In this document: in pieces, positions 55,243 through 64,000 of the stretch
How positions within the stretch are numbered: the first letter of the stretch is position 1
Layout: each line of letters starts with the position of its first letter
Assembly: GCF_001509585.1 (NCBI RefSeq)
Contig: NZ_LNCI01000010.1
Location: forward strand, 1-64,000
Origin: Tropicimonas marinistellae
Lineage (GTDB): Bacteria > Pseudomonadota > Alphaproteobacteria > Rhodobacterales > Rhodobacteraceae
Length of the DNA: 64,000 nt
Direction of reading: 5' to 3'
Notes under the pieces: generated by a model
Told to the model about the DNA's origin: nothing
Database searches by the model: none
Seen by the model: only the letters and a program-made list of their open reading frames with translations
Position numbers and translations under genes: made by a program

Positions 55243-57048
55243 ATGGCACTCAACCCCACGGTCGCCCGCGTCACCGACCGCATTGCGGAGCGAAGCCGCG
55301 ACAGCCGCCAATCCTATCTGGATCGAATGCGCGCCGCCGCCGAAGCAGGCCCGGCGCGGGCCCATCTGACCTGTGGCAACCAGGCTCACGCCTATGCCGC
55401 GATGGGCGAGGACAAGGCCGCGCTCGCGGGTGGACGCGCCCCCAATATCGGCATCGTGACCGCCTACAATGACATGCTCTCGGCGCATCAACCCTTCGAG
55501 CGCTACCCCGATATCATCCGCGCCGCCGCACGGGAGGCGGGCGCAACCGCACAGGTCGCGGGCGGCGTGCCAGCGATGTGCGATGGCGTCACCCAGGGCC
55601 AAACCGGCATGGAACTGAGCCTCTTCTCCCGCGACGTGATCGCCATGAGCGCCGCCGTGGCGCTCAGCCACAATACGTTTGACAGCGCGCTCTTTCTCGG
55701 CGTCTGCGACAAGATCGTGCCGGGCTTGATCATGGCCGCGGCCAGTTTCTCGCACCTGCCCGCGGTGTTCGTGCCGGCTGGCCCGATGACCAGCGGCCTG
55801 CCGAACGACGAGAAGGCCAAGGTGCGCCAGCAATTCGCCACCGGAGAGGTCGGTCGTGACAAGTTGATGGAAGCCGAGATGGCCTCCTACCACGGTCCCG
55901 GGACCTGTACGTTCTACGGCACCGCGAATACCAACCAGATGCTGATGGAGTTCATGGGGCTTCACCTTCCGGGCGCAAGCTTTGTCACACCAAACACGCC
56001 CCTTCGCGACGCCCTGACAACTGCCGGGACCAAGCGCGCCGCCGAGATCACCGCGCTCGGCAACGCCTTCACCCCTGTGGGCGAGGTGCTGGACGAGCGC
56101 GCGTTCGTCAACGGCATCGTCGGACTGATGGCGACCGGAGGTTCTACGAACCTCGTTCTGCACCTGCCAGCGATGGCGCGCGCCGCGGGCATCCGGCTGG
56201 CGCTGGAGGATTTCGCAGACCTGTCGGAGGTCACACCGCTGCTGGCAAAGGTCTATCCAAACGGTTTGGCAGACGTGAACCACTTCCACGCGGCGGGCGG
56301 CCTGGGGTTCATGATCGGCGAGCTTCTCGGCGCGGGCCTGCTGCATCCGGACACCCGCACCGTGGCCGGCGACGGTATGGAACTCTACACGCAAGAGCCC
56401 AAGCTGCGCGATGGAGCGTTGGTTTGGGAACCGGGCACCGGCATCAGCCAGAACGAGAAGATCCTGCGGCCGGCAGCCACGCCTTTCCAGCCGACCGGCG
56501 GGTTGAAGCAACTCAAGGGGTCGTTGGGTCACGGCGTCATGAAGGTCTCCGCCGTCGCGCCGGAGCGCCATGTAATCGAGGCCCCCGCGCGCGTGTTCCA
56601 CGATCAGGATTCGGTCAAGGCCGCGTTCAAGGCGGGTGAATTCACCGAGGATACCGTGGTCATCGTGCGCTTCCAGGGTCCTGGTGCCAACGGCATGCCG
56701 GAGTTGCACGGTCTGACCCCGACACTCGCGGTGTTACAGGACCGTGGGTTGAAGGTCGCGCTGGTAACCGATGGTCGGATGTCAGGCGCGTCCGGCAAGG
56801 TGCCGGCGGCGATCCACGTCACACCCGAAGCAGTGTCAGGCGGGCCGATTGCGAAGGTACGCGACGGAGACCGCGTACGTGTGGACGCGACTGCCGGCAC
56901 GCTGGACGTGCTGGAGCCAGACTTCGACCAGCGAACCGCCGTCGTCGCCGATCTGGCTGCAAATGGCCATGGGCTGGGCCGCGACCTCTTCGAGACCTTC
57001 CGAAAAGCCGCCGGCCCCGCCACAGATGGCGCCTGTGCAATATTGTAG
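55243..57048 (+). CDS. edd: Phosphogluconate dehydratase (Entner-Doudoroff)
   Basis: A 601-residue IlvD/Edd-family dehydratase making 2-keto-3-deoxy-6-phosphogluconate from 6-phosphogluconate. Cysteines for its Fe-S cluster lie in [13 protein letters not shown] and [10 protein letters not shown], plus a third in [18 protein letters not shown]; the block [22 protein letters not shown] lies near the end. It is longer than IlvD, as Edd is. GGAGAGAG precedes ATG 55243. It is followed by eda after 180 bp. Confidence 0.95.
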   Translation: MALNPTVARVTDRIAERSRDSRQSYLDRMRAAAEAGPARAHLTCGNQAHAYAAMGEDKAALAGGRAPNIGIVTAYNDMLSAHQPFERYPDIIRAAAREAGATAQVAGGVPAMCDGVTQGQTGMELSLFSRDVIAMSAAVALSHNTFDSALFLGVCDKIVPGLIMAAASFSHLPAVFVPAGPMTSGLPNDEKAKVRQQFATGEVGRDKLMEAEMASYHGPGTCTFYGTANTNQMLMEFMGLHLPGASFVTPNTPLRDALTTAGTKRAAEITALGNAFTPVGEVLDERAFVNGIVGLMATGGSTNLVLHLPAMARAAGIRLALEDFADLSEVTPLLAKVYPNGLADVNHFHAAGGLGFMIGELLGAGLLHPDTRTVAGDGMELYTQEPKLRDGALVWEPGTGISQNEKILRPAATPFQPTGGLKQLKGSLGHGVMKVSAVAPERHVIEAPARVFHDQDSVKAAFKAGEFTEDTVVIVRFQGPGANGMPELHGLTPTLAVLQDRGLKVALVTDGRMSGASGKVPAAIHVTPEAVSGGPIAKVRDGDRVRVDATAGTLDVLEPDFDQRTAVVADLAANGHGLGRDLFETFRKAAGPATDGACAIL

Positions 57049-57228
57049 GGCCTTCCTGCGGCAAAGACCCGCTTGACTAATATTCCAGTTCGGGCTCTCA
57101 CTGCGCGCGACACCTGCCCCCAGGTATCGGCGGCGAAAACCCGCACCGTGCGAGCCTGAGCGCCGTATCGGCCAATACCCCTTCCGGAGGCGAGGCACAC
57201 CCCGCTCCGGCCACTGAAGGACGAAGCG

Positions 57229-57870
57229 ATGACCCCACAAGACGCAAGCAAGAAGACCGCGGAGATCTGCAGGCTGGCACCGGTCGTACCGGTGCTGGTG
57301 ATCGACGATGCCACGACGGCCCGGCCCCTTGCCGAAGCCCTGGTCGCGGGCGGCCTGCCAGCCCTGGAGGTGACACTGCGCACGCCTGCCGCGCTCGATG
57401 CGATCCGCGAGATGGCCAAGGTCGAGGGCGGTGTGGTTGGAGCAGGCACATTGCTCACCCCCCAGGACGTCGCCGCGGCCAAGGAGGCCGGTGCCCGCTT
57501 TGGCGTCTCCCCTGGCGCCACCGACACTTTGCTGCAAGCCTGCGAAGACGCCGACTTGCCGTTGCTGCCCGGCGCGGCCACTGCGAGCGAGGCCATGCGC
57601 CTGCTGGAACGCGGATACAGCGTGCTGAAGTTCTTTCCGGCCGAAGCCTCGGGCGGCGCTCCCGCCCTCAAGGGCATCGGCGCACCCATTCCACAGATCA
57701 GCTTCTGTCCCACAGGCGGCGTGTCTCCGTCGAACGCCGCGGATTACCTGTCCCTGTCGAACACCATCTGTGTTGGCGGAAGCTGGGTCGCTCCAAAGGA
57801 AATGGTCGCAGCCGGTGACTGGGCCGGCATTGAAGCGCTCGCATGCGAAGCTGCATCGCTCAGCGTTTAA
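57229..57870 (+). CDS. eda: KDPG/KHG aldolase (Entner-Doudoroff)
   Basis: A 213-residue class I aldolase that cleaves KDPG to pyruvate and glyceraldehyde 3-phosphate. Schiff-base lysine K134 in VLKFFPAE, base E47 in ALEVTLRT, phosphate site in GGVSPSNA. The 180-bp gap to edd holds no visible terminator and could contain its own promoter. Confidence 0.95.
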   Translation: MTPQDASKKTAEICRLAPVVPVLVIDDATTARPLAEALVAGGLPALEVTLRTPAALDAIREMAKVEGGVVGAGTLLTPQDVAAAKEAGARFGVSPGATDTLLQACEDADLPLLPGAATASEAMRLLERGYSVLKFFPAEASGGAPALKGIGAPIPQISFCPTGGVSPSNAADYLSLSNTICVGGSWVAPKEMVAAGDWAGIEALACEAASLSV

Positions 57871-57888
57871 GGACGCAGGGGCGCTGCC

Positions 57889-58161
57889 CTAAGCCTTGCC
57901 ACGGCGGCCCCGCCACCCGCCCCGACGCGCGGCCGGGCGACCATCGGCCATGCCTTCCCGCAGGACAGCGCTCATGGGATGGTCGGGACGCGCGTCGGCG
58001 TAGCGCTTCAGTAAAACGTCGAGCGCGGCACGGGACTCCACCGTTCCGGCCACCGAAAGAGCCCAGTCCAGGAAAATCGATCGGCATTCGCGCTCACCGA
58101 TGCCGTCGATCCGGTAGGCCTCGCGGATCAGTCCCTTGGGGTCGTAGCTATCACCCTTCAC
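57889..58161 (-). CDS. Conserved hypothetical protein downstream of glnE
   Basis: A 90-residue protein beginning at a GTG that shares GTGA with the glnE stop. The middle (KGLIREAYRIDGIGERECRS... and LDWALSV) looks conserved and helical; the C-terminus is a basic arginine/glycine tail (AARRGGWRGRRGKA) that could bind nucleic acid. Genes like it follow glnE in several Rhodobacteraceae; function unknown. It ends convergent with eda, 18 bp apart. Confidence 0.65.
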   Translation of the reverse strand: MKGDSYDPKGLIREAYRIDGIGERECRSIFLDWALSVAGTVESRAALDVLLKRYADARPDHPMSAVLREGMADGRPAARRGGWRGRRGKA

Positions 58162-60965
58162 GCCACGCCCGCCGCTTTGGATGGCTGTCGTTCCAGCGCC
58201 GAGTCGATGATCTCTGCCGCGCGTCCACGCCAATCCGCCAATACCCTCACCAATGCGTCTATGTCCTCGTGACCGGTTTCCCGGGCCAAGACCTCTCGGC
58301 CTCCCTGCCCCAACGCCTCCGGCTCGATCGGCCCGTCAATGATCAACCGTCCAACGCTCTGCACCGATCGGGCCAATCGATAGGTTGCGGTCAGATGCGC
58401 CGCTTCCGCCTCGGTCAGCCACCCCAGACGTGCGGCGGCATGTAGCTGTGGCGCCGTACGTCGCGCGCGCGCGCCCGCGAGCAACGCCCCGGCCTGCGCC
58501 GTGAGTTCGATATCCTGCATCCCGCCGGGTCCCCGTTTCACATCCAGCGGCCCCTGCTGCCCCTTTGCCTCCGCGAGCCGGCGCCGCATGTCGCGCACAT
58601 CTGCAAGCACCTTCGCGCCGTCACGGGGTGTCGAGAGCACCGAGAGACGGACTTTCTCAACCTGTTCAGCAACCGCTGAACTGCCAGTGACCACCCGGGC
58701 GCGCGTCAGCGCGAGGTGTTCCCACGTCCAGGCCTGTTCATGCTGATAGCTGTCGAAGGCCGCAAGCGACGTCGCCACAGGCCCCTGTTTTCCGGATGGA
58801 CGAAGCCGCATATCGACCTCGTAGAGCCGCCCTTCGGCCGTCGGTGCGGTCAGGGCCGTCAGGATCGCCTTGGTCAAACGGGCGTAATAGGTCGCCACCG
58901 GCAGCGAGCGCGGACCGTCGGAGCTATCTGAGCGCTCAGCGTCGTAGATCATGATGATATCCAGGTCGGACCGTGCATTGATCCAGCCCGCGCCGAGCGA
59001 TCCCATCCCGAGCGCTACACCACCACGACCGGGCGGCGGCCCGTGTTTCGTTGCGAAATTCTCAACGACCACCGGCAGAAACGCCACAAGCACCGCATCG
59101 GCCAGATCGGCAAACTGCCGGCCCGCCTCGGCGGCATCTACCAGCCCCCGCAAGTGATGCACGCCGACGCGGAAGTGCCATTCCTTCCACCAGATCCGGG
59201 CGGCATCGAGACGCCGCTCATAATCCTCCGCCGCCTCCAGCCGGTTGGCCAGATCCCGCGCAAGCTCGACCTTTCCGGGCCAAGACGCGAAGAAAGCGCC
59301 ACCCAGCACCGCGTCGAGCACCTGGGAGTTGTGCGACAGGTAGCTCGCCAGTGCCGGGGCGGTCGAAGCGATATCGACGATCAACGCCCGCAAGTTCGGG
59401 TTCGCTTCGAAGAGCGAAAAAAGCTGCACTCCCGCCGGCAATCCGGACAGGAAACCGTCGAAGGCGCGTATCGCCTCTTCCGGCCGGGGTGCGCCGTTCA
59501 GACGGGCCAGCAAATCCGGTTTCAAGCGATCGAATATTTCCTGCGCGCGCGACGAACGCATTGCCGGATAGTGCCGCCAGCGTGCGACGATCTCCGGCTC
59601 CTCCGCGTTCGGCGTTCCGGTGGTGCCGGCACCCGCCTCGCGTGGTGTGAAGAAGGACTCGGCACGCGTACGCACCGCGTTGAAACGGTCCGACAAATGC
59701 CGCATGAACCGCTCGGTGTCGCCCTCGCCACACATCCGTGCGATCCGGTCAAATCCTTCCCTCGTACTGGGCAACACATGGGTCCGGGCATCCTCAACCA
59801 TCTGAACCCTGTGCTCGACCTCACGCAAGGCGCGGTAGTGATCGGTGAATTCCTCGGCAAGCGACGCCGGAATCCATCCTGCCTCGGCCAATCGTGCAAG
59901 CGCCGGAACGGTGCCGCGAAGCCGAAGGCGGGTGTCCCGTCCGCCTGCAATGATCTGACGCGTTTGTGTGAAGAACTCGATCTCCCGAATGCCGCCGGGA
60001 CCGAGCTTCAGGTTGCGGCCCTCCAACACGCCGGTTTCGTGCAGCCCCTTGTGCTCCTTGATCTTTAGCCGCATGTCGTGCGCATCCTGGATCGCCGCGA
60101 AATCAAGGTGGCGCCGCCAGATGAATGGCCGAAGCCGCTCCAGATATGCCTCACCGGCGGTCACGTCGCCGGCACAGGGCCGCGCCTTGATATGGGCGGC
60201 TCGCTCCCAGGTGCGGCCCACCGACTCGTAGTAGCGCTCCGCTGCCTCCATCGACAGACATACCGGCGTCACCGACGGGTCGGGCCGCAACCGGAGATCC
60301 GTCCGCCAAACGTATCCGTCCCCAGTCAGTTCGCTCAACAGAGCCGTCATCCGGCGCGTCGCCTTGACGAATCCCGCGCGCGCCTCCTGAAAATCGCCCG
60401 GGTCGTACCGGCTCTCGTCAAACAGCATGATGAGGTCGATATCGGAGGAGTAGTTCAGTTCCGCTGCACCCATCTTGCCCATCGCCAGCGCGACCATGCC
60501 ACCGGCCTCGGCCAGATCATCCGGTCCCTGCCCCGGGAACTTTCCCCGTTCGAATTCCCGAGCCAGCACCGCCTTCATCGCCAAATCCACCGAGAGATCG
60601 GCGAATTCCGTCAGTGCGCCGGTCACCTGTTCCAGCGACCATACCCCGGCCAAGTCGGCCAGCCCGGCAAAGAGCGCAACGCGTCCCTTGACCCGCCGCA
60701 AGGCCGGTTTGAGCTCTGACTGGCTCATCGGGCGCAGAGCGACGTACTCCTTCGAAAGGACCGATGTGGGATCGGCTGCAAACGCCGCCTCCAACCACTC
60801 CGCATCCCGATCCATCAGGCCTCGCAGGTACGGGCTGCAACCGGCCGCGCCAGCCAGCAACTCGCGCAGTTCCGGCGCAAGCGCGCCGAAGCGCGCGTGG
60901 ACTTCCGCCCCGGCCGATACATCGAAGGGAATGGGTGTTCGTGTGATCGCGCTTGAAAAACTCAT
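58158..60965 (-). CDS. glnE: Glutamine synthetase adenylyltransferase/adenylyl-removing enzyme
   Basis: A 935-residue protein with two nucleotidyltransferase domains: the removing domain has GKMGAAELNYSSDIDLIMLFD (shown here as 20-residue core AAELNYSSDIDLIMLFD) and the adding domain GSLGAGWINARSDLDIIMIYD in its C half, each with the G-S/K-x9-DxD metal site. It tunes glutamine synthetase by nitrogen status together with PII. ATG 60965 is chosen; the frame extends to 61022 without a ribosome site. Start is divergent from ybaK across about 120 bp. Confidence 0.94.
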   Translation of the reverse strand: MSFSSAITRTPIPFDVSAGAEVHARFGALAPELRELLAGAAGCSPYLRGLMDRDAEWLEAAFAADPTSVLSKEYVALRPMSQSELKPALRRVKGRVALFAGLADLAGVWSLEQVTGALTEFADLSVDLAMKAVLAREFERGKFPGQGPDDLAEAGGMVALAMGKMGAAELNYSSDIDLIMLFDESRYDPGDFQEARAGFVKATRRMTALLSELTGDGYVWRTDLRLRPDPSVTPVCLSMEAAERYYESVGRTWERAAHIKARPCAGDVTAGEAYLERLRPFIWRRHLDFAAIQDAHDMRLKIKEHKGLHETGVLEGRNLKLGPGGIREIEFFTQTRQIIAGGRDTRLRLRGTVPALARLAEAGWIPASLAEEFTDHYRALREVEHRVQMVEDARTHVLPSTREGFDRIARMCGEGDTERFMRHLSDRFNAVRTRAESFFTPREAGAGTTGTPNAEEPEIVARWRHYPAMRSSRAQEIFDRLKPDLLARLNGAPRPEEAIRAFDGFLSGLPAGVQLFSLFEANPNLRALIVDIASTAPALASYLSHNSQVLDAVLGGAFFASWPGKVELARDLANRLEAAEDYERRLDAARIWWKEWHFRVGVHHLRGLVDAAEAGRQFADLADAVLVAFLPVVVENFATKHGPPPGRGGVALGMGSLGAGWINARSDLDIIMIYDAERSDSSDGPRSLPVATYYARLTKAILTALTAPTAEGRLYEVDMRLRPSGKQGPVATSLAAFDSYQHEQAWTWEHLALTRARVVTGSSAVAEQVEKVRLSVLSTPRDGAKVLADVRDMRRRLAEAKGQQGPLDVKRGPGGMQDIELTAQAGALLAGARARRTAPQLHAAARLGWLTEAEAAHLTATYRLARSVQSVGRLIIDGPIEPEALGQGGREVLARETGHEDIDALVRVLADWRGRAAEIIDSALERQPSKAAGVA

Positions 60966-61086
60966 GCAACGTTGATGACTTGCGGCGCATTCGCGGTCAA
61001 TCCGTATAGGCGCTGCGGACACTGCGCCTTGCCATCGCCCCGTTTGCTCAGGTTAGAAGATAGCAGGGCAGCGTGGGGGAGACATC

Positions 61087-61566
61087 ATGAGTAAGAGCCT
61101 AAACCGTGTGACAGGCGCCCTTGAGGCGGCCGGAGCAACGTTCGATCTGCGTGAAATGCCCGAGGGAACCCGCACCGCACGGGCCGCCGCCGACGCCATC
61201 GGGTGCGACCTCGACCAAATCGCCAAGTCGGTTATCATGGCGGCAGAGGACAGTCGCACCCTCGTCCTCTTTGTCACCGCCGGGGGGAATTTCGTCTCGA
61301 CCGAGGCCGTGGCCGCACTTCTTGGCGAGGTTGCGCACCCTGCAAGCGGTAGCGAAATCCGCGCGGTTACGGGATTTGCGATCGGAGGCGTCTCTCCAAT
61401 CGGGCACCTGAGACCAATTCGCGCCTTCTTCGATCCCCGGTTGACGGACTTCCCAACCGTCTGGGCTGCTGCGGGCACGCCACAGCACGTATTTGGCATC
61501 GCGCCGGACCGGCTGCGAAAGCTGTGCAAGGGGGAGTTCGCGGAATTTGTAACGCCTCCCCAGTAG
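61087..61566 (+). CDS. YbaK/EbsC-type aminoacyl-tRNA deacylase
   Basis: A 159-residue editing-domain protein that hydrolyses Cys- or Pro-type mischarged tRNA in trans. The conserved lysine-bearing strand IAKSVIMAAEDSRTLVLFVTAG and the GFAIGGVSPIGHL motif (catalytic Gly-x-x-x-Pro loop) are clear. GGGGGAGA precedes the ATG. It stands alone between glnE and the RTX gene. Confidence 0.88.
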   Translation: MSKSLNRVTGALEAAGATFDLREMPEGTRTARAAADAIGCDLDQIAKSVIMAAEDSRTLVLFVTAGGNFVSTEAVAALLGEVAHPASGSEIRAVTGFAIGGVSPIGHLRPIRAFFDPRLTDFPTVWAAAGTPQHVFGIAPDRLRKLCKGEFAEFVTPPQ

Positions 61567-62136
61567 AGGGATTCCAAACCGGCGCGGTGCGAAATGAAAA
61601 AACCGCCGCGCACCCGGGCGGGGTGGCGGCGGCGAAGTGGCGACTTTGCTGGACCGGATGGCGGGGAAAAGGCAAAAACCCCGACGCCAATGGGGACAGG
61701 CAGATACCGGGCGCCGCATCGAATTGGGGACGGTGACGCGGGCAGCAGGTCGCAGGCAGAGGTTAGACTCAGATCAGCGAAGGCAGATGCAACCCGGCCA
61801 CCAGAATGACCATCAGCGAGGCGACGCCAATGGCGTCCTCCAACAGGGTTGCTTCGGACCGGACGATGAGGGCTTTGAATTCTGTGAACATGGGCGGTGT
61901 TCCTCAATTCGTGGCGATAACGTTTGTTGCACCTTTGTTCTCATATCGCGGCCGGCCTGTAAAGAACTTTTTAAGAACATTTGCGAACGTATCGGAACAA
62001 CAACCTCCACGAAACGCGCACCGCTCGCTCCGCGTGAGTTTGGACGAGGCTCCGCATGCGTTTGCGCGGCGTCAACGACAGTAATGACGGCGCATGCGAT
62101 AATTCCTTAAGAACAAAAGAATATTTGGAGGCACCG
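61567..62136. other. 570-bp stretch with one short peptide gene and the RTX upstream region
   Basis: It contains the 40-residue peptide gene on the minus strand (61769-61891). The rest is GC-rich at 61570-61760 and less so from 61900-62000. The RTX ribosome site TTGGAGG is at 62124-62130. The plus-strand frames reaching back to 61637 have no ribosome site and are not supported. Confidence 0.5.
61769..61891 (-). CDS. 40-residue membrane peptide (short gene)
   Basis: An open frame of 40 codons from ATG 61891 to TGA 61769-61771, with GAGGAA about ten bases before the start. The peptide begins MFTEFKALIVRSEATLLEDA and continues with one hydrophobic helix (residues ~21-37) ending LHLPSLI. The charged amphipathic N-terminus and single C-terminal helix resemble small inner-membrane regulators. 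It recalls short hypotheticals of Rhodobacteraceae, from memory only. Function unknown. Confidence 0.6.
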   Translation of the reverse strand: MFTEFKALIVRSEATLLEDAIGVASLMVILVAGLHLPSLI

Positions 62137-63918
62137 ATGGCCAGGATCGTTGCGAACGCGGGTCTTAACTTGTCCGATTTCGACCTCCACCAAATCATCG
62201 AGGGCGCGGTCTACGCACGGTACCGAGACGGCGCGAACGTGACGGTCGACGGAACAACCTACCCCGACGTGTTCGAAGTCCAGTGGAGACAGTCCGATAC
62301 ACTTCTGCTCACACAGCTCGCAGGGCACCATTTCGAGGGTAATGATCTGGAGCTCAGGGCCGGGACGGTCACGGGGTATTTCGAAGCCACGATGAAAGGT
62401 GGCACATGGGCACCTTTCTGGCAGGTCACCGAGATTTCGGTCCCCGCGGTCACCATGTATGTGGCGGCGGTGACGCCGGACACAACCGACGACATGAAGC
62501 TTCTGCGCACGATTCTCTCGGGGTCCGATCGCTTCGTGCTGAGCGATCAATCCGACTATGTCCACGGCTACGACGGGCGCGATGTGTTCTTCGGCAACCG
62601 TGGAAACGACGACCTCCACGGCGGGCGTGGGAATGACGTCCTGAACGGCGGCGGCGGGAACGACCGGCTGTATGGCGAGGCCCATGCCGACGTCCTTCGC
62701 GGACACGACGGAGACGACGAACTCCGGGGCGGCGACGGCAACGACGAGTTGCTCGGCGGCAACGGAAACGATTCCCTCGAGGGCGACGGCGGGAAGGCCC
62801 GCACCGGTGGTGGCAAGGACCTGCTCCGCGGCGGAGCCGGCAAGGACGATCTCCGCGGCGGCGGTGGAAACGACCGCCTCTACGGGGACACGCAAGACGA
62901 TCTCCTGCACGGCGGCGATGGCGATGACCGGCTGTGGGGAGGCGATGGCAGGGACAAACTCAACGGTGGTTCCGGTCAGGACATCATGCGTGGTGCGGGT
63001 GCAGGTGACTTCATCTACGGCGGTGGCGGCACGGATTTGTTGCTTGGGGGGCGCGGCGGTGATTGGCTCGATGGCGGCGGCGGCGATGACATCCTGAAAG
63101 GCGACGCGCACGACGACCAACTTCATGGGAGCAATGGTGAGGATACCCTTCTGGGCGGCACCGGGAACGATCACCTCTACGGCGGGGCACAGGCCGATGT
63201 TCTGAAAGGCGGTGACGGCAAGGATTGGCTGTCCGGCGAGGAAGGCGCAGACCGGCTCGAAGGCGGCGCCGACAAGGATTGGTTGTCCGGAGATGACGGG
63301 GCCGATATGCTGCTCGGTGGCTCGGGAAACGACACGCTCATAGGCGATGCCGGTGGCGACCTGCTCAAGGGTCAGGCTGGCGACGACTTCCTGCACGGAT
63401 ACGAGGATCGGGACGAGCTCTATGGCGGCGACGGCAATGACCGCATTCTGGGTGGCAGCGGCAAGGACGTGCTTCGGGGCGGCGATGGAAAGGACAGGCT
63501 CTTCGGCGACACGCAAGACGACCGGCTGTACGGCGAGGCCGCGAACGACAAGCTCTATGGTGGAGACGGCGACGATACGCTCGTCGGCGGTGACGGCGAT
63601 GATGTTCTCGAAGGTGAACGCGGGTCGGACGAGCTGATCGGCGGTGCAGGTATGGATACATTCGTCTTCGGGCGCTACGCCGCGCACGAGGTCATTCTCG
63701 ACTTCGAGGACAACGTGGACCGGTTGAAACTGGAAGATGAACTCTGGATCCATAGCGACGGCACACTGACCAAGGCCGAGGTGGTGGACACCTATGCCAC
63801 CGTTATCGACGGCAACACCGTGTTCGACTTCAGCACGGGACCCTACGGTACGAACATCCTGACGGTGATCGGTGTGGAGGATCCCGAGGTGCTGATTGAC
63901 GACATGATGATCGTTTGA
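62137..63918 (+). CDS. RTX-repeat (hemolysin-type) calcium-binding secreted protein
   Basis: A 593-residue protein. Residues 1-~135 form a non-repeat N-terminal domain (starts MARIVANAGLNLSDFDLHQI) of unknown fold. Residues ~140-506 are about 40 nonapeptides of the GGxGxDxLx type, which bind Ca2+ outside the cell. The last ~85 residues (DTFVFGRYAAHEVILDFEDN onward) look like the C-terminal region used by type I secretion, ending in hydrophobic/acidic residues (VLIDDMMIV). No signal peptide. No exporter genes lie within the window. TTGGAGG precedes ATG 62137. No enzyme domain is seen, so surface, biofilm or adhesin roles are possible. Confidence 0.88.
   Translation: MARIVANAGLNLSDFDLHQIIEGAVYARYRDGANVTVDGTTYPDVFEVQWRQSDTLLLTQLAGHHFEGNDLELRAGTVTGYFEATMKGGTWAPFWQVTEISVPAVTMYVAAVTPDTTDDMKLLRTILSGSDRFVLSDQSDYVHGYDGRDVFFGNRGNDDLHGGRGNDVLNGGGGNDRLYGEAHADVLRGHDGDDELRGGDGNDELLGGNGNDSLEGDGGKARTGGGKDLLRGGAGKDDLRGGGGNDRLYGDTQDDLLHGGDGDDRLWGGDGRDKLNGGSGQDIMRGAGAGDFIYGGGGTDLLLGGRGGDWLDGGGGDDILKGDAHDDQLHGSNGEDTLLGGTGNDHLYGGAQADVLKGGDGKDWLSGEEGADRLEGGADKDWLSGDDGADMLLGGSGNDTLIGDAGGDLLKGQAGDDFLHGYEDRDELYGGDGNDRILGGSGKDVLRGGDGKDRLFGDTQDDRLYGEAANDKLYGGDGDDTLVGGDGDDVLEGERGSDELIGGAGMDTFVFGRYAAHEVILDFEDNVDRLKLEDELWIHSDGTLTKAEVVDTYATVIDGNTVFDFSTGPYGTNILTVIGVEDPEVLIDDMMIV
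62554..63654 (+). repeat. About 40 tandem RTX nonapeptide-coding repeats
   Basis: Codons 140-506 of the RTX gene: forty nine-residue units beginning with Asp (e.g. DDLRGGGGN, DKLYGGDGD), with one extended unit (DSLEGDGGKARTGGGK, adding seven residues). Some units carry a variant turn (GDTQD, GEAHA, GDAHD, GGAQA, GEAAN) in place of GGxGx. The nucleotide repeats are diverged, so this is an old protein repeat rather than a recent DNA amplification. Confidence 0.85.
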
Positions 63919-64000
63919 TGCAGGCTCCAACCTCATGGGATGACGCGGCGCCCCGCCCGAAGCCCCCGCACCTGCACTCAACCAACGGAAATCAGCCGGA

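Noticed and set aside
55201-56709. Minus-strand 502-codon frame opposite edd
   Set aside because: Complement of edd, with no recognisable protein features.
62554-63654. Tandem repeats as a possible CRISPR array or minisatellite
   Set aside because: The units are multiples of 27 bases in frame, diverged in sequence and encode RTX nonapeptides.
62107-63981. Minus-strand 624-codon frame opposite the RTX gene
   Set aside because: Low-complexity mirror of the RTX repeats; no ribosome site or family match.

Overview
The window reads as a chromosomal segment of an alphaproteobacterium, most likely Rhodobacteraceae (Roseobacter/Paracoccus relatives). The reasons are the high GC content, a C4-type 5-aminolevulinate synthase (hemA), an Irr-type iron control element, the Paracoccus-like gene orders nirI-nirS-E-C-F-DL-G-H-J-N, norCBQDEF and nosCRZDFYLX, and several small hypothetical families typical of this group (RSP_2647/RSP_2648-type genes, a protein downstream of glnE, a 40-residue membrane peptide). 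Nearly every gene overlaps or abuts its neighbour, and many are coupled by ATGA/GTGA/TGATG junctions.

Left flank (1-13.4 kb): the 3' end of a probable tRNA-Glu, a branched-chain aminotransferase, a membrane protein of unknown function, a UspA protein, an Irr box driving an NfuA-like Fe-S carrier followed by tsaB and rimI, a BMP-type purine nucleoside ABC importer (binding protein, attenuating hairpin, ATPase, two permeases), a TauE/SafE permease with a TIGR02186 partner, an Lrp regulator divergent from trxB, and a periplasmic cytochrome c.

Centre (13.5-44.2 kb): a complete nitrite-to-dinitrogen denitrification island. hemA and a DNR/NNR-type Crp/Fnr regulator are divergent around one FNR-like box. 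Then come norCBQDEF (minus), a CopD-like membrane gene, nnrS and nirI (minus), nirSECF-DL-GHJN with a CbiX/SirB-like chelatase and a two-helix membrane protein (plus), and nosCRZDFYLX (minus). Boxes of the form TTAAC/CTAAC-N4-GTCAA lie 68-70 bp upstream of norC, nirS and nosC; the norC and nirS boxes share an identical 18-mer. nirS, norCB and nosZ reduce nitrite, NO and N2O. The nir biosynthesis genes make heme d1 from uroporphyrinogen III through siroheme. nosDFYL build the copper sites of NosZ. nosR and nosX supply electrons and flavin. hemA and the regulator connect heme supply and NO sensing. No nitrate reductase, nirK or nirX is present in the window.

Right flank (44.5-64 kb): a LysR/cupin/MFS/zinc-alcohol dehydrogenase module, an 800-bp stretch without a recognisable gene but with an orphan minus-strand terminator, glmS-glmU, a phosphoglycolate phosphatase, a PIN protein and an rRNA methyltransferase, the Entner-Doudoroff genes edd-eda behind a LacI-type operator, glnE, a YbaK deacylase, a 40-residue membrane peptide and a large RTX protein with about 40 calcium-binding nonapeptides.

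The observations I find most worth checking are the chelatase embedded in the heme d1 operon, the SGAT-to-SRAT change at the flavinylation site of NirI, the conserved box geometry (which would make the nirI transcript leaderless), and the short unannotated peptide at 61769-61891.
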